Assembly: GCA_016715895.1 (NCBI GenBank)
Contig: JADJXH010000003.1
Span: 1,536,501-1,600,500 of the forward strand
Origin: Flavobacteriales bacterium
GTDB taxonomy: Bacteria > Bacteroidota > Bacteroidia > Flavobacteriales_F > PHOS-HE28
DNA length: 64,000 nt
Reading direction: 5' to 3'
In this document: piece after piece, positions 36,223-45,724 of the stretch
Numbering within the stretch: the stretch's first letter is position 1
Layout of the letters: each line of letters opens with the position of its first letter
Translations under genes and position numbers: made by a program
Notes under the pieces: model-generated
What the model saw: only the letters and a program-made list of their open reading frames with translations
The model's database searches: none
What the model was told of the DNA's origin: nothing

Positions 36223-36356
36223 CTGTCCTATGTCTGATGCAAGACTGTCATATGCCACATGCCTCATCCCCCAGGCTCGCGGCTTCGACAAACTTGATCC
36301 GGAGCTAGGACAGCCGCGACAGCCGCATAGGACAGTCTTGCAACAGTCATAAGACA
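36223..36356. repeat. Right repeat plus inverted third copy, forming a long hairpin
   Basis: The second direct copy is 36223-36255. A third copy lies inverted at 36325-36356. Bases 36224-36255 and the reverse complement of 36325-36356 agree at 28 of 32 positions. Inside, CGCGGCT (36278-36284) pairs with AGCCGCG (36312-36318). The whole segment can fold as a nested stem-loop of about 130 nt between the four-helix-bundle gene and the thiolase. It may mark an element end or a structured RNA. Confidence 0.7.
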
Positions 36357-36364
36357 TTCCCACA

Positions 36365-37540
36365 ATGAACGCATACATCATCGCCGGTTTCCGCTCCGCC
36401 GTGGGCAAAGCGCCCCGCGGCAAATTCCGTTTCACCCGTCCGGACGAATTGGCCGCGCACGTTGTGAACCACCTGGTGAGCTCGGTGCCCGGGCTGGACC
36501 GCACGCGCATCGACGACGTGATCGTGGGCAACGCCACGCCCGAGGCCGAGCAGGGCCTGAACATCGGCCGCATGATCAGCCTGATGGGCCTGAACACCGA
36601 CAAGGTGCCGGGCATGACGGTGAACCGCTACTGCAGCAGCGGCAGCGAGACCATCGCCATCGCGGCGGCCAAGATCCACAGCGGGCAGGCCGACGTGATC
36701 GTGGCGGGCGGCGTGGAGTGCATGAGCCCGATCCCCTTCGGCGGCTGGCGCATCGTACCGAACGCCAAGGTGGGCAAGGCGCAGCCCACGTACTACTGGG
36801 GCATGGGCCTCACCGCCGAGGCCGTGGCGCGCGACTTCAAGGTGAGCCGCGAGGACCAGGACGCCTTCAGCCTGCGCAGCCACGAGAAGGCGCTGGCCGC
36901 CATCAGCGCCGGCAAGTTCACCGACGAGATCGTGCCCTACACCGTGGAGCGCGTGTACCTGGATGGGAAGGAGAAGCGCCAGGTGGAGCACTACGTGGTG
37001 GACACCGATGAAGGTCCGCGCGCGAGCACCTTGGAGGCGCTGGCGAAGCTGAAGCCGGTGTTCGACGCGAAGGGCAGCGTGACGGCGGGCAACGCCAGCC
37101 AGACCAGCGACGGCGCGGCCTTCGTGCTGGTGGTGAGCGAGCGCATGCTGAAGGAGCTCAATGTGAAACCGATCGCCCGCCTCCTCTCCTACCACGTGGC
37201 GGGCGTGGAGCCGCGCATCATGGGCATCGGTCCGGTGGCGGCGGTGCCGAAGGCGCTGGAGAAGGCCGGGCTGAAGCTGAGCGACATCGGCCTGTTCGAG
37301 CTGAACGAGGCCTTCGCCTCGCAATCGCTGGCGGTGGTGCGCGAGCTGGACATCGACCCGGAGCTGGTGAACGTGAACGGCGGGGCGATCGCGTTGGGGC
37401 ATCCGCTGGGGTGTACGGGCGCGAAGCTGAGCGTGCAGCTGTTCAACGAGATGCGGCGGCGGAAGCAGAAGTACGGGGTGGTGACGATGTGCGTGGGGAC
37501 GGGGCAGGGTGCGGCGAGTGTGTTTGAGCTGTTGAATTGA
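36365..37540 (+). CDS. Acetyl-CoA C-acyltransferase (3-ketoacyl-CoA thiolase)
   Basis: A 391-residue thiolase that cleaves 3-ketoacyl-CoA in the last step of beta-oxidation. Catalytic residues are Cys90 in NRYCSSGSE, His346 in ALGHPLGCTGAK and Cys376 in TMCVGTGQGAA. It should work with the dehydrogenase/hydratase encoded upstream. The two genes are separated by 657 bases occupied by the four-helix-bundle element, where close spacing would be usual. Confidence 0.95.
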   Translation: MNAYIIAGFRSAVGKAPRGKFRFTRPDELAAHVVNHLVSSVPGLDRTRIDDVIVGNATPEAEQGLNIGRMISLMGLNTDKVPGMTVNRYCSSGSETIAIAAAKIHSGQADVIVAGGVECMSPIPFGGWRIVPNAKVGKAQPTYYWGMGLTAEAVARDFKVSREDQDAFSLRSHEKALAAISAGKFTDEIVPYTVERVYLDGKEKRQVEHYVVDTDEGPRASTLEALAKLKPVFDAKGSVTAGNASQTSDGAAFVLVVSERMLKELNVKPIARLLSYHVAGVEPRIMGIGPVAAVPKALEKAGLKLSDIGLFELNEAFASQSLAVVRELDIDPELVNVNGGAIALGHPLGCTGAKLSVQLFNEMRRRKQKYGVVTMCVGTGQGAASVFELLN

Positions 37541-37550
37541 AGAAGAGAAG

Positions 37551-37754
37551 ATGAACCTACTTGAAGAACTCGAGCAACGAAAAGCGCTGGTCAACCAACT
37601 ATGGCTTAACGCACAGCAGCAGGAGGCAATGGGTGCATTGGCTGACGATGCGTTCATGCAGTGGAATACTGCATGGACTGAGTTGGGGGATTTTCAGATG
37701 ACCAACCGCCAAGAGATACGCAACCTCAAGATTGACCTCATCCTTGGTGAATAA
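37551..37754 (+). CDS. Small hypothetical protein, probably coiled coil
   Basis: A 67-residue reading frame starting ten bases after the thiolase stop. It is rich in Glu, Gln, Leu and Asn (LLEELEQRKALVNQLWLNAQQQ) and is likely helical. Base composition drops sharply from the thiolase gene and resembles the SHOCT-domain gene that follows. I do not recognise a family, and it could be non-coding. Confidence 0.4.
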   Translation: MNLLEELEQRKALVNQLWLNAQQQEAMGALADDAFMQWNTAWTELGDFQMTNRQEIRNLKIDLILGE

Positions 37755-37787
37755 GACTTCGGGTCCAATGGCCAATCTGTTTCCTGC

Positions 37788-37882
37788 ATTGGGCGTGCCC
37801 CCGCCTCAAATGCAGGCGGGGTCCGGCTCTTCGCTGTACTCCTCGCTCGTTCCTCGCTGCGGGGTGCCGCTCCGATCCGTCA
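37788..37882. repeat. Intergenic repeat with GC hairpin, Bacteroidota-style
   Basis: The stem CCCCGCCT (37799-37806) / AGGCGGGG (37814-37821) is followed by CTCCTCGCTCGTTCCTCGCT and GCGGGGTGCCGCTC. Wording of this kind (GGGCGTGCCC, then GGGGTCCGGCT, then CTCGCTCGTTCCTCGC) recalls dispersed intergenic repeats in Bacteroidota genomes; that is from memory, not a search. It fills most of the 183-base gap before the SHOCT gene. Confidence 0.5.
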
Positions 37883-37937
37883 CGCGAAACAACACGAGTA
37901 GCTTGTACTTTTCACACTGAATCAACCCCATGTTACC

Positions 37938-38747
37938 ATGAAAGGCAGCATTCTCTTCATGCTCATCGCGGGCGTGATAATTCTCCTCTTGGTGTTTACA
38001 GAAGCTGTAGGTGGCTTCGGTGCCTTTGGTCTTATACTTCTGTTGGCCATGGTTGGAGGCGTTTGGTACAACATCGACAAGCAGAAAGAGCGCAAGGAAC
38101 TGACCGACCAACTGACCGGGGAACTGGCGAGGCTTGAAGGCTTCTCGAGTACGAAGAAGCTCATCGGTCCTTGGGGATTGATCGCCATAGACAATGACAG
38201 TAAGCAGATTGCGTTCAAGGAAGGCCATGGAAGCGTTAAGAAGTACAGCTACTCGGATATCATTGGATGCGAGGTAATCGAGGATGGTGAAACAACCTAT
38301 CGCAAATCTGGAGCCCTTGGCCGGGCAGTGGTTGGCGGGATCATTGCTGGGGGCGCTGGCGCAATCATCGGCGGAGTAACAGCTAAGGGTCAGGAGAACA
38401 AAGAAGTAAAGACCGTGGACTTCAAATTGCTCTTGCGAGACACAAACAATCCGAGCTTCCGCATCCGCTTCTTCGACGCATGGGAAGAAACGGCTCGCAC
38501 CAAGAAGAGTGTGAAGCACAGCGATTCGGTGTACGGCACCAATCTGCGAAAGGCAATCGACGACTTAAACACATGGAAAGAGACCATTGAGGTCATCATT
38601 GATCAAGAAGACCGCAAAGCCGGACACATGAGTGTTTCCCAACAGGCGTCGCTTTCTGATGAGCTACTGAAGCTCGACGACCTCAGATCAAAAGGTATCC
38701 TTACCCAAGCGGAGTTTGAGCAACAGAAGGCTAAGCTTCTTGGCTAG
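37938..38747 (+). CDS. Membrane protein with C-terminal SHOCT domain
   Basis: A 269-residue protein. Two hydrophobic helices lie near the N-terminus (ILFMLIAGVIILLLVFTEAV and FGLILLLAMVGGVWY). A glycine-rich hydrophobic stretch follows in the middle (AVVGGIIAGGAGAIIGGVTA). The C-terminus is a SHOCT domain (SDELLKLDDLRSKGILTQAEFEQQKAKLLG, key residues Asp-Leu-Gly-Ile-Leu-Thr-Glu-Phe). SHOCT domains are linked to oligomerisation; the overall role is unknown. GC is much lower than in surrounding genes, a sign of recent transfer. Confidence 0.8.
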   Translation: MKGSILFMLIAGVIILLLVFTEAVGGFGAFGLILLLAMVGGVWYNIDKQKERKELTDQLTGELARLEGFSSTKKLIGPWGLIAIDNDSKQIAFKEGHGSVKKYSYSDIIGCEVIEDGETTYRKSGALGRAVVGGIIAGGAGAIIGGVTAKGQENKEVKTVDFKLLLRDTNNPSFRIRFFDAWEETARTKKSVKHSDSVYGTNLRKAIDDLNTWKETIEVIIDQEDRKAGHMSVSQQASLSDELLKLDDLRSKGILTQAEFEQQKAKLLG

Positions 38748-38824
38748 TTGAACTGCGTTGCCCCCACGCCATCCGCCAATTCCTGCCTAGTCGCCTTGTT
38801 CGCGGGCAGCTTGTTCTTGGGCGC

Positions 38825-39706
38825 TTGCCATCCCCCCCCCCTGCGCCAATAAAAGCCGCTGAGCCCAACGAGATCCACGCTGCCGATTACGACCTCCTCA
38901 TCCCCGCCGAGCAGGACCTGTCCCTCCTAAGCGAGAAAGCCCTGCTGAACCTCTTCCCCTGCTTCCCGTGCGATGCGGCGGACACGCGGTCGGAGTCGCC
39001 CATCGCGGACACGGCGGTGGCCAACGGCATCGCGGTGCTGATGATGAACTTCAACCAGCACATCCTGATGAGCGATGCGGAGAAGCGGGACGTGCTCGAT
39101 ACGATCGCAGCGGCGGTGAAGGCGCATGGGGTCGATGCGACGAACACCTTCATCGGCGGCTTCTCCTCGGGCGGCAACGTGAGCGTGCTGCTGGCGAAGG
39201 AGCTGGTGCGCGCGCCACGGCCGGGCATCGGCCTCGAGGGCGTCTTCGCCGTGGACAGTCCGCTGGACCTGGTGCACCTGTACGAATGCTCGCAGCTCGA
39301 CCTGGCAAAGAGCAGCTTCCCGGAGTACAAGGACGAGGCGCGCTACGTGCTGGCCTTTCTGGACAGCACTCTCGGCTCGCCCGCGGACAGTATAGCCAAC
39401 TACGAACGCGCCGCTCCCCTGTTGAACTCGTCCTCGAGCGTCGCTCCGCTGAAGGAGCTGCCGATCCGCTTCTACACCGAACCGGACACCGCGTGGTGGC
39501 GCACCAACCGGGATGACAGCTATGAGGAGTTGAACGCCTTCGCCATGAAGCGGATCCATGACACGCTGGTGGCGGTGGGGAATGCGCGGGCGGAATACAT
39601 CGCCACGGAAGGGCGCGGGATGCAGCATGGCAACCGGCATCCTCATGCGTGGTCGATCGTGGAGGAGAACGAATTGGTGGACTGGATCCTGGGATTATCC
39701 AACTGA
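38825..39706 (+). CDS. Alpha/beta-hydrolase-like protein with broken signal-peptide region
   Basis: The frame encodes a probable alpha/beta hydrolase with the nucleophile elbow FIGGFSSGGNVSV and a late His in RHPHAW. The in-frame start is only a TTG at 38825, right before a run of ten C (38832-38841). In another frame the bases just upstream encode a good lipoprotein signal peptide (LVALFAGSLFLGAC) leading into HPPPPAPIKAAE, if the C-run had eleven C. The 5' end is thus frameshifted, by a real mutation, slippage or a sequencing error. A proper ATG for the signal peptide is also lacking (ATC at 38771). Confidence 0.6.
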   Translation: MPSPPPAPIKAAEPNEIHAADYDLLIPAEQDLSLLSEKALLNLFPCFPCDAADTRSESPIADTAVANGIAVLMMNFNQHILMSDAEKRDVLDTIAAAVKAHGVDATNTFIGGFSSGGNVSVLLAKELVRAPRPGIGLEGVFAVDSPLDLVHLYECSQLDLAKSSFPEYKDEARYVLAFLDSTLGSPADSIANYERAAPLLNSSSSVAPLKELPIRFYTEPDTAWWRTNRDDSYEELNAFAMKRIHDTLVAVGNARAEYIATEGRGMQHGNRHPHAWSIVEENELVDWILGLSN

Positions 39707-39710
39707 AGTC

Positions 39711-40832
39711 ATGCGCACCATCATTAGCCTTGCCTTGAGCTCGCTGCTTCTCCACGCCTGCAGCGGCCAGCCCACGAGCAAAGCACCCGTGGTGATCACG
39801 AACGATACGGTCCAAATTCCAATGAACTGGCCCTTGCCCCTCAACCACGAAGGGCAGCTCTGCCATTGGGTGCGCAACATGCACCAGGACCAAAGCGGAA
39901 CGCTTTGGTTCGGCACCAACCATTACGGACTGATCCGCTACGCGAACGATACACTGGAATACCTCGCGGACAGTGCCGGCATCACCAGTGGCCGCATCAA
40001 CGGGATCGTGGAGGGCCCGGACGGCGTCCTTTGGGTCGCCACGGATGGCGAAGGGCTGTTCAAGTACGACCCTTCAATGCGCTACTCCGCTCGCCATGGC
40101 TTCAGTCAACTGACCACGAAGGATGGCCTACCGGACAACGCGATCTGGAGCATGGCCATGGGCCGCGATGGCGTGCTGTGGATCGGCACGATGAACGGCC
40201 TTTGCACCTACGACGGCCACTCCTTCACCACCATCGAGCTGCCCGCGACCACAGCGGTGGACTCGTTGGTCCAACTAGCACCCACCCGCATCACGTGCAT
40301 CCTGGAGGGCAGCCATGGAAAGATCTGGTTCGGGCGCGATGGTGATGGGCTCTTCCTGTTCGACCCGAAGGAGACCGGAGCTCCCAGAACGTTCAAGCAC
40401 TATACCGTGCAAGATGGCCTGCCGGACAACAGCGTCACCGGATTGATGGAGGACAGCAAGGGCCGGTTGTGGATCGGCACCAACTACAGTGGCGTGAGCC
40501 TCTTCGATCCTTCCGCCTTAGCGGAGAAAGGGACCAAGGCGTTCACCAACTTCACGAAGGACGGCGTGATCCAAGGAGTTGAAGCAGGTGCGTTCTACGA
40601 AGACCGGTCGGGCCATATCTGGTTCGCGGCGGAGCACCAGGGCGTTTTCCGCTACGATGGCACGAGCTTCACGAACTACGGCCCCAAGGACGGGTTGACG
40701 TCGGGCGGTATCCTGGCCATCAAGGAAGACCGGGAAGGTCGTTTCTGGTTCGTGGGGCTCGGTGGGCTCTTCCGTTTCGACCGGAAGACGGCGCGGTTCA
40801 CGCCGGTGGGGAAGCAGGGGCCGTGGAACTAG
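39711..40832 (+). CDS. Two-component-regulator-propeller lipoprotein
   Basis: A 373-residue protein with a lipoprotein signal peptide (MRTIISLALSSLLLHACSG, Cys at 17). At least six Reg_prop blades follow, each with a LWIGT/LWFGT-like strand and a DGLPDN turn: GTLWFGTNHYGL, GVLWVATDGEGLF, GVLWIGTMNGL, KIWFGRDGDGLF, RLWIGTNYSGV and HIWFAAEHQGVF. Such propellers usually form the sensor part of hybrid two-component proteins. Here no kinase domain follows, so it is a stand-alone surface or periplasmic propeller. It starts four bases after the hydrolase gene. Confidence 0.82.
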   Translation: MRTIISLALSSLLLHACSGQPTSKAPVVITNDTVQIPMNWPLPLNHEGQLCHWVRNMHQDQSGTLWFGTNHYGLIRYANDTLEYLADSAGITSGRINGIVEGPDGVLWVATDGEGLFKYDPSMRYSARHGFSQLTTKDGLPDNAIWSMAMGRDGVLWIGTMNGLCTYDGHSFTTIELPATTAVDSLVQLAPTRITCILEGSHGKIWFGRDGDGLFLFDPKETGAPRTFKHYTVQDGLPDNSVTGLMEDSKGRLWIGTNYSGVSLFDPSALAEKGTKAFTNFTKDGVIQGVEAGAFYEDRSGHIWFAAEHQGVFRYDGTSFTNYGPKDGLTSGGILAIKEDREGRFWFVGLGGLFRFDRKTARFTPVGKQGPWN

Positions 40833-40909
40833 GACGAGGGCTCATGAACAACCCACGAACACCGCACTCCATGAAATCGGCCAACACCGTCCGATCCGCT
40901 TGTGGGAAT

Positions 40910-42001
40910 TCACTCCGGCGGTAAGGAACGCACTTGTACATGCCGTTCACCTCGCGCATGACTCAATGCGCGGTATAGTGCGTCCCCCGCCCCACCCCCT
41001 TCGCGGACCAGCACCTCTGCGGCCACCATCGTTTCCAGGTCCTTCTTCACCGTGGGTAGTGGTATGCCCAAGGCCTTCGCAATGCCGCCCGCCTGCGCCC
41101 CGGCATGCGCCTGCACGTAGCGCAGGATATTGCGTTGGCGTTCGTTCAGGTCGGTGATGGCGCCCTTCGCCTCCAGCTTGGCGCGGAGCTTCTCCATCAT
41201 CACCACCAGGCAGTCCAGGAAGAAGTGCAGCCAGGGGCCGATGTCCTCGCCGGGGCGGTTGGCCTGGCAGGTGCGCAGCACCCGGTAGTATTCCTGCTTG
41301 CGCCGCTCGATCTCGTGCTCGAAGCTGACGTACTGCACCCAGGGATAGCCCTGTTGCAGCAGGAGCAAGGTGGCCAGCAGGCGGCTGAGGCGGCCGTTGC
41401 CGTCCTGGAACGGATGGATGGTGACGAACTCGTAACAGAAGGCCGCGACACGCACCAGCGGATGCACGGCATCGCCTTTACCGTACCACGCGACCAGCGC
41501 ACGCATGGCGTCCTCGGTCTCCACGCCGGGCGGAGTGGTGGTGAAGACCACCGTGCGACTACCGTCCGGCAGGGTGGCCTCCACGGCGTTGGAGCGCTGC
41601 TTGTAGCCACCGCGGTGCCAAGCGTCCTTGGTGCTGTACTGGAGCGTGAGCTTGTGCAGGTGTTTCAGTTCGCTCTCGCCAATGCGGATGTCGGCATAAG
41701 CCTCACTCAGCGTATCGAGCGCCTCGAAGTAGCCGGCCACCTCCTGCTGGTCGCGGTCCTCCAGTTTGGTGATGTCGAGCTGGGCCAGCAGGGCGTCCAC
41801 AGCAGCATCGTCGAGGCGGCTTCCCTCGATACGGGTGGAAGCGCCCACGCTCTGAATGGTGGCGATGGACTTGAGGTGCTTGAGCGAGCGGCCTTCGCGG
41901 CGTTCGATGCCGGCCCACTCCCCGGCGAAGCGGTCCACCCGGCTGATGGCCTGGAGCAGGTCCCAGGTGAGGTCGAGGCGGAAGGTGTGGACCGCGGACA
42001 T
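40910..42001 (-). CDS. Fic/DOC family protein with N-terminal inhibitory motif and C-terminal winged helix
   Basis: A 363-residue Fic protein, probably an AMP-transferase. The active loop is HPFQDGNGRLSRLL (catalytic His, then GNGR). The N-terminal segment ASTRIEGS matches the class II inhibitory (S/T)xxxE(G/N) form, so activity is likely self-restrained. The C-terminus has a winged-helix-like region (ILRYVQAHAGAQAGGIAKALGIPLPTVKKDL), suggesting it binds DNA as well. The start MSAVHTFRLDL overlaps the first motif of the CGGATA array. The longer reading is repeat-like and improbable. No antitoxin gene is adjacent. Confidence 0.88.
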   Translation of the reverse strand: MSAVHTFRLDLTWDLLQAISRVDRFAGEWAGIERREGRSLKHLKSIATIQSVGASTRIEGSRLDDAAVDALLAQLDITKLEDRDQQEVAGYFEALDTLSEAYADIRIGESELKHLHKLTLQYSTKDAWHRGGYKQRSNAVEATLPDGSRTVVFTTTPPGVETEDAMRALVAWYGKGDAVHPLVRVAAFCYEFVTIHPFQDGNGRLSRLLATLLLLQQGYPWVQYVSFEHEIERRKQEYYRVLRTCQANRPGEDIGPWLHFFLDCLVVMMEKLRAKLEAKGAITDLNERQRNILRYVQAHAGAQAGGIAKALGIPLPTVKKDLETMVAAEVLVREGGGAGDALYRALSHARGERHVQVRSLPPE

Positions 42002-42089
42002 ATCCGCAATTATACGGTAATATCCGTTCCGTATCCGAAAAGAGGGTGGTTGTATCCGTGAATATCCGCTAATAGGCGGAACGTATCCG
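42001..42089 (-). promoter_or_regulatory. Phased array of six CGGATA motifs upstream of the Fic gene
   Basis: TATCCG (CGGATA on the Fic strand) starts at 42001, 42021, 42032, 42053, 42063 and 42084. The spacings are 20, 11, 21, 10 and 21 bases, that is one or two helical turns each time. The first copy adjoins the start codon. All six sites would lie on one face of the helix, as expected for cooperative protein binding. Confidence 0.6.
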
Positions 42090-42394
42090 TAAACGGGAGG
42101 TCCGCGTGAGGGGCAGCAGCGGCGGCCTGCCGATGGAACGCCCTTGCAGCCACGAGCAGTGAGGAGGCTGCGACGCAGGAGCAGACCCCGGAGCGCCGTG
42201 GATGCTGGGCGGGACAAGGCAGCCACAGCGGATGACCCGACCCGAGGCGCATTTGGCCGAGGGGCACGCCCGGAACAAGTCCCAAGTGACAAGGCTCAAG
42301 TATCAAGGCGTCATGGTCGCCTGGCACCATCTCCCGGTCGCCAATGACCATTCGCCATTCGCCACCGCATCCAAACCTCCCCGGTTGGAAATTT
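42090..42394. repeat. Gene-free stretch with degenerate CAAGT- and CCATTCG-type repeats
   Basis: No gene is convincing between the Fic array and the acyl-CoA dehydrogenase promoter. At 42273-42309 there are imperfect CAAGT/CAAGG words, and at 42341-42366 CCAATGACCATTCGCCATTC. The rest shows nothing I can interpret. Confidence 0.55.
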
Positions 42395-42414
42395 GTTATG
42401 CGTGCATAACTTTA
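42395..42414 (+). promoter_or_regulatory. MarR operator and promoter of the acyl-CoA dehydrogenase gene
   Basis: GTTATGCGTGCATAAC (42395-42410) is palindromic except for its two central bases. TATGCGTGCATA within it differs by one base from the operator core at the marR promoter. TAACTTTA (42407-42414) resembles the -7 box, with TTG at 42384-42386 twenty bases upstream, a good Bacteroidota spacing. A bound repressor would sit between -33 and -7. Confidence 0.65.
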
Positions 42415-42464
42415 TCCCGAACGGGACGTACGACCCACTGTTGAACCCAGCATCCGCACGAGCC

Positions 42465-44273
<1,809 letters not shown>

Positions 44274-44275
44274 CC

Positions 44276-44299
44276 CCGGCCCGAGCGGCGCTGGGCCGG
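44276..44299. terminator. Candidate hairpin terminator after the acyl-CoA dehydrogenase
   Basis: CCGGCCC (44276-44282) pairs with GGGCCGG (44293-44299), with an inner AGC/GCT pair. It lies two bases past the stop codon. No T-run follows. Confidence 0.4.
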
Positions 44300-44357
44300 T
44301 GCCCCAGGCGGCTCCCGGCCGTCTTGCACCCAGGCGGACCGACCCACAGATCAGGTT

Positions 44358-44374
44358 ACTAAACTTTATTTAGT
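44358..44374. promoter_or_regulatory. Inverted repeat upstream of the AAA ATPase gene
   Basis: ACTAAA-CTTTA-TTTAGT is a perfect six-base inverted repeat, AT-rich in a GC-rich setting, 36 bases before the start. A possible promoter lies beside it: TTG at 44374-44376 and TAACTTCG at 44398-44405, four bases from the ATG. It could be an operator. Confidence 0.4.
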
Positions 44375-44409
44375 TGAACATGCTTAGTCGATGGACTTAA
44401 CTTCGCGGC

Positions 44410-45549
44410 ATGGTCATCGACAACCCCTTCGCGGTGAACGCGTACGTCTCCCCGCAGCTGTTCTGTGACCGGGAGGCGGAGACGGCCACCATCACCTCGG
44501 CGTTGCGGAACGGGCGGCACGTGATGCTCTACAGCCCGCGCCGCTATGGCAAGACCGGGCTGATCCACCATGTGTTCAACGGGCTGGCCCGGACGCGGGG
44601 TGTGCGGACGGTGTTCACGGACGTGTATGCGGCCCGCGACGCCCATGAGTTCAACACCATCCTGCTCAATGCGGTGCATGAGGCGCTGAACCCTTCGCCG
44701 AAGCTCTTCCTGAAGAACGTGATGGCCTGGTTCTCCGCGCTGCGTCCCGTGGTGAGCATCGACGAGCTCTCCGGCAAGCCCAGCATCGCCCTGGAGCGGG
44801 GAAGCGCCCGGCAGGATGAGGCCACCACACGCGAGATCTTCCGGATCCTGAACGCCCAAGGCCGCACCATCTTCCTGGCGATCGACGAGTTCCAACAGGT
44901 GGCCACGTTCAAGGATGTCCGCATGGACGCCGTGCTGCGCACCGAACTCCAGCGCAGCCCGAAGGTCCGCTGCATCTTCTCCGGCAGCCAGCGGCACCTG
45001 CTGCTCGACCTCTTCAACGATGTGAAGAACCCGTTCTTCGGCAGTGCGGACCAGGTGGAACTACAACGGATCGACCGCGCCACCTATGCCGCCTTCGCCG
45101 TGGCGGTGATGAAGCGCCACAAGCGGACCTTGAAGCTGGAGGACGCCCTGTTCTGTTACGACCTCTGCCGGGGCCACACCTATTACGTCCAGGTGCTGTT
45201 CAACCGGCTCTTCGGCGATGCCCGTCCATTGGAGCGCGACACCGTCGTGCAGGTCCTCCTTTCCATCGTGCGCGAGCAGGATGCCATCATGGCCACCCTG
45301 CGCAGCGCGCTCACGAAGAACCAGTGGGACCTGTTCGCCGCGATCTCGCGCGAAGGTGAAGTGGATACGCCCACCGCAGGGGCGTTCATCAAGAAGCACG
45401 ATCTGCCTTCCTCGGCAGCCCTGGTGCATGCGCTCCAAGCCTTGGTGGACCGCGAGCTGATCCATGTGACGGGATACACGGAGGATGCCGGCAAGCCCAT
45501 CTACGCGCCGTACAACCCGTTCATGGGGGCATGGTTCAAGTACCGGTAG
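44410..45549 (+). CDS. AAA-family ATPase of the archaeal-ATPase (PF01637-like) type
   Basis: A 379-residue STAND-like P-loop ATPase. Walker A is in LYSPRRYGKTGLI, Walker B in IFLAIDEFQQV and a sensor-like FSGSQRHLL follows. The C-terminal third (NQWDLFAAISREGEV ... HALQALVDRELI) looks like a winged helix. The opening NPFAVNAYVSPQLFCDREAE is the family's typical DRE start. Biological roles of these lone ATPases are mostly unknown; regulation or defence-related signalling is a guess. It stands alone. Confidence 0.85.
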   Translation: MVIDNPFAVNAYVSPQLFCDREAETATITSALRNGRHVMLYSPRRYGKTGLIHHVFNGLARTRGVRTVFTDVYAARDAHEFNTILLNAVHEALNPSPKLFLKNVMAWFSALRPVVSIDELSGKPSIALERGSARQDEATTREIFRILNAQGRTIFLAIDEFQQVATFKDVRMDAVLRTELQRSPKVRCIFSGSQRHLLLDLFNDVKNPFFGSADQVELQRIDRATYAAFAVAVMKRHKRTLKLEDALFCYDLCRGHTYYVQVLFNRLFGDARPLERDTVVQVLLSIVREQDAIMATLRSALTKNQWDLFAAISREGEVDTPTAGAFIKKHDLPSSAALVHALQALVDRELIHVTGYTEDAGKPIYAPYNPFMGAWFKYR

Positions 45550-45724
45550 TTCCAGCCTGAAGGGCCGCACCTAGCTGCACCCCCAACGCCGGCATCAACC
45601 CACCGCTCGCCCGCGACCGGGTCAGCTCGGCCATGTGGCTTTCCGAGGAACCCGCCCCCTAACAAAGGTTCTATTGTGCCCATCGCACCGGTGGTCTTGC
45701 TTCGTCCCCAGCAAGAAGAAACCC

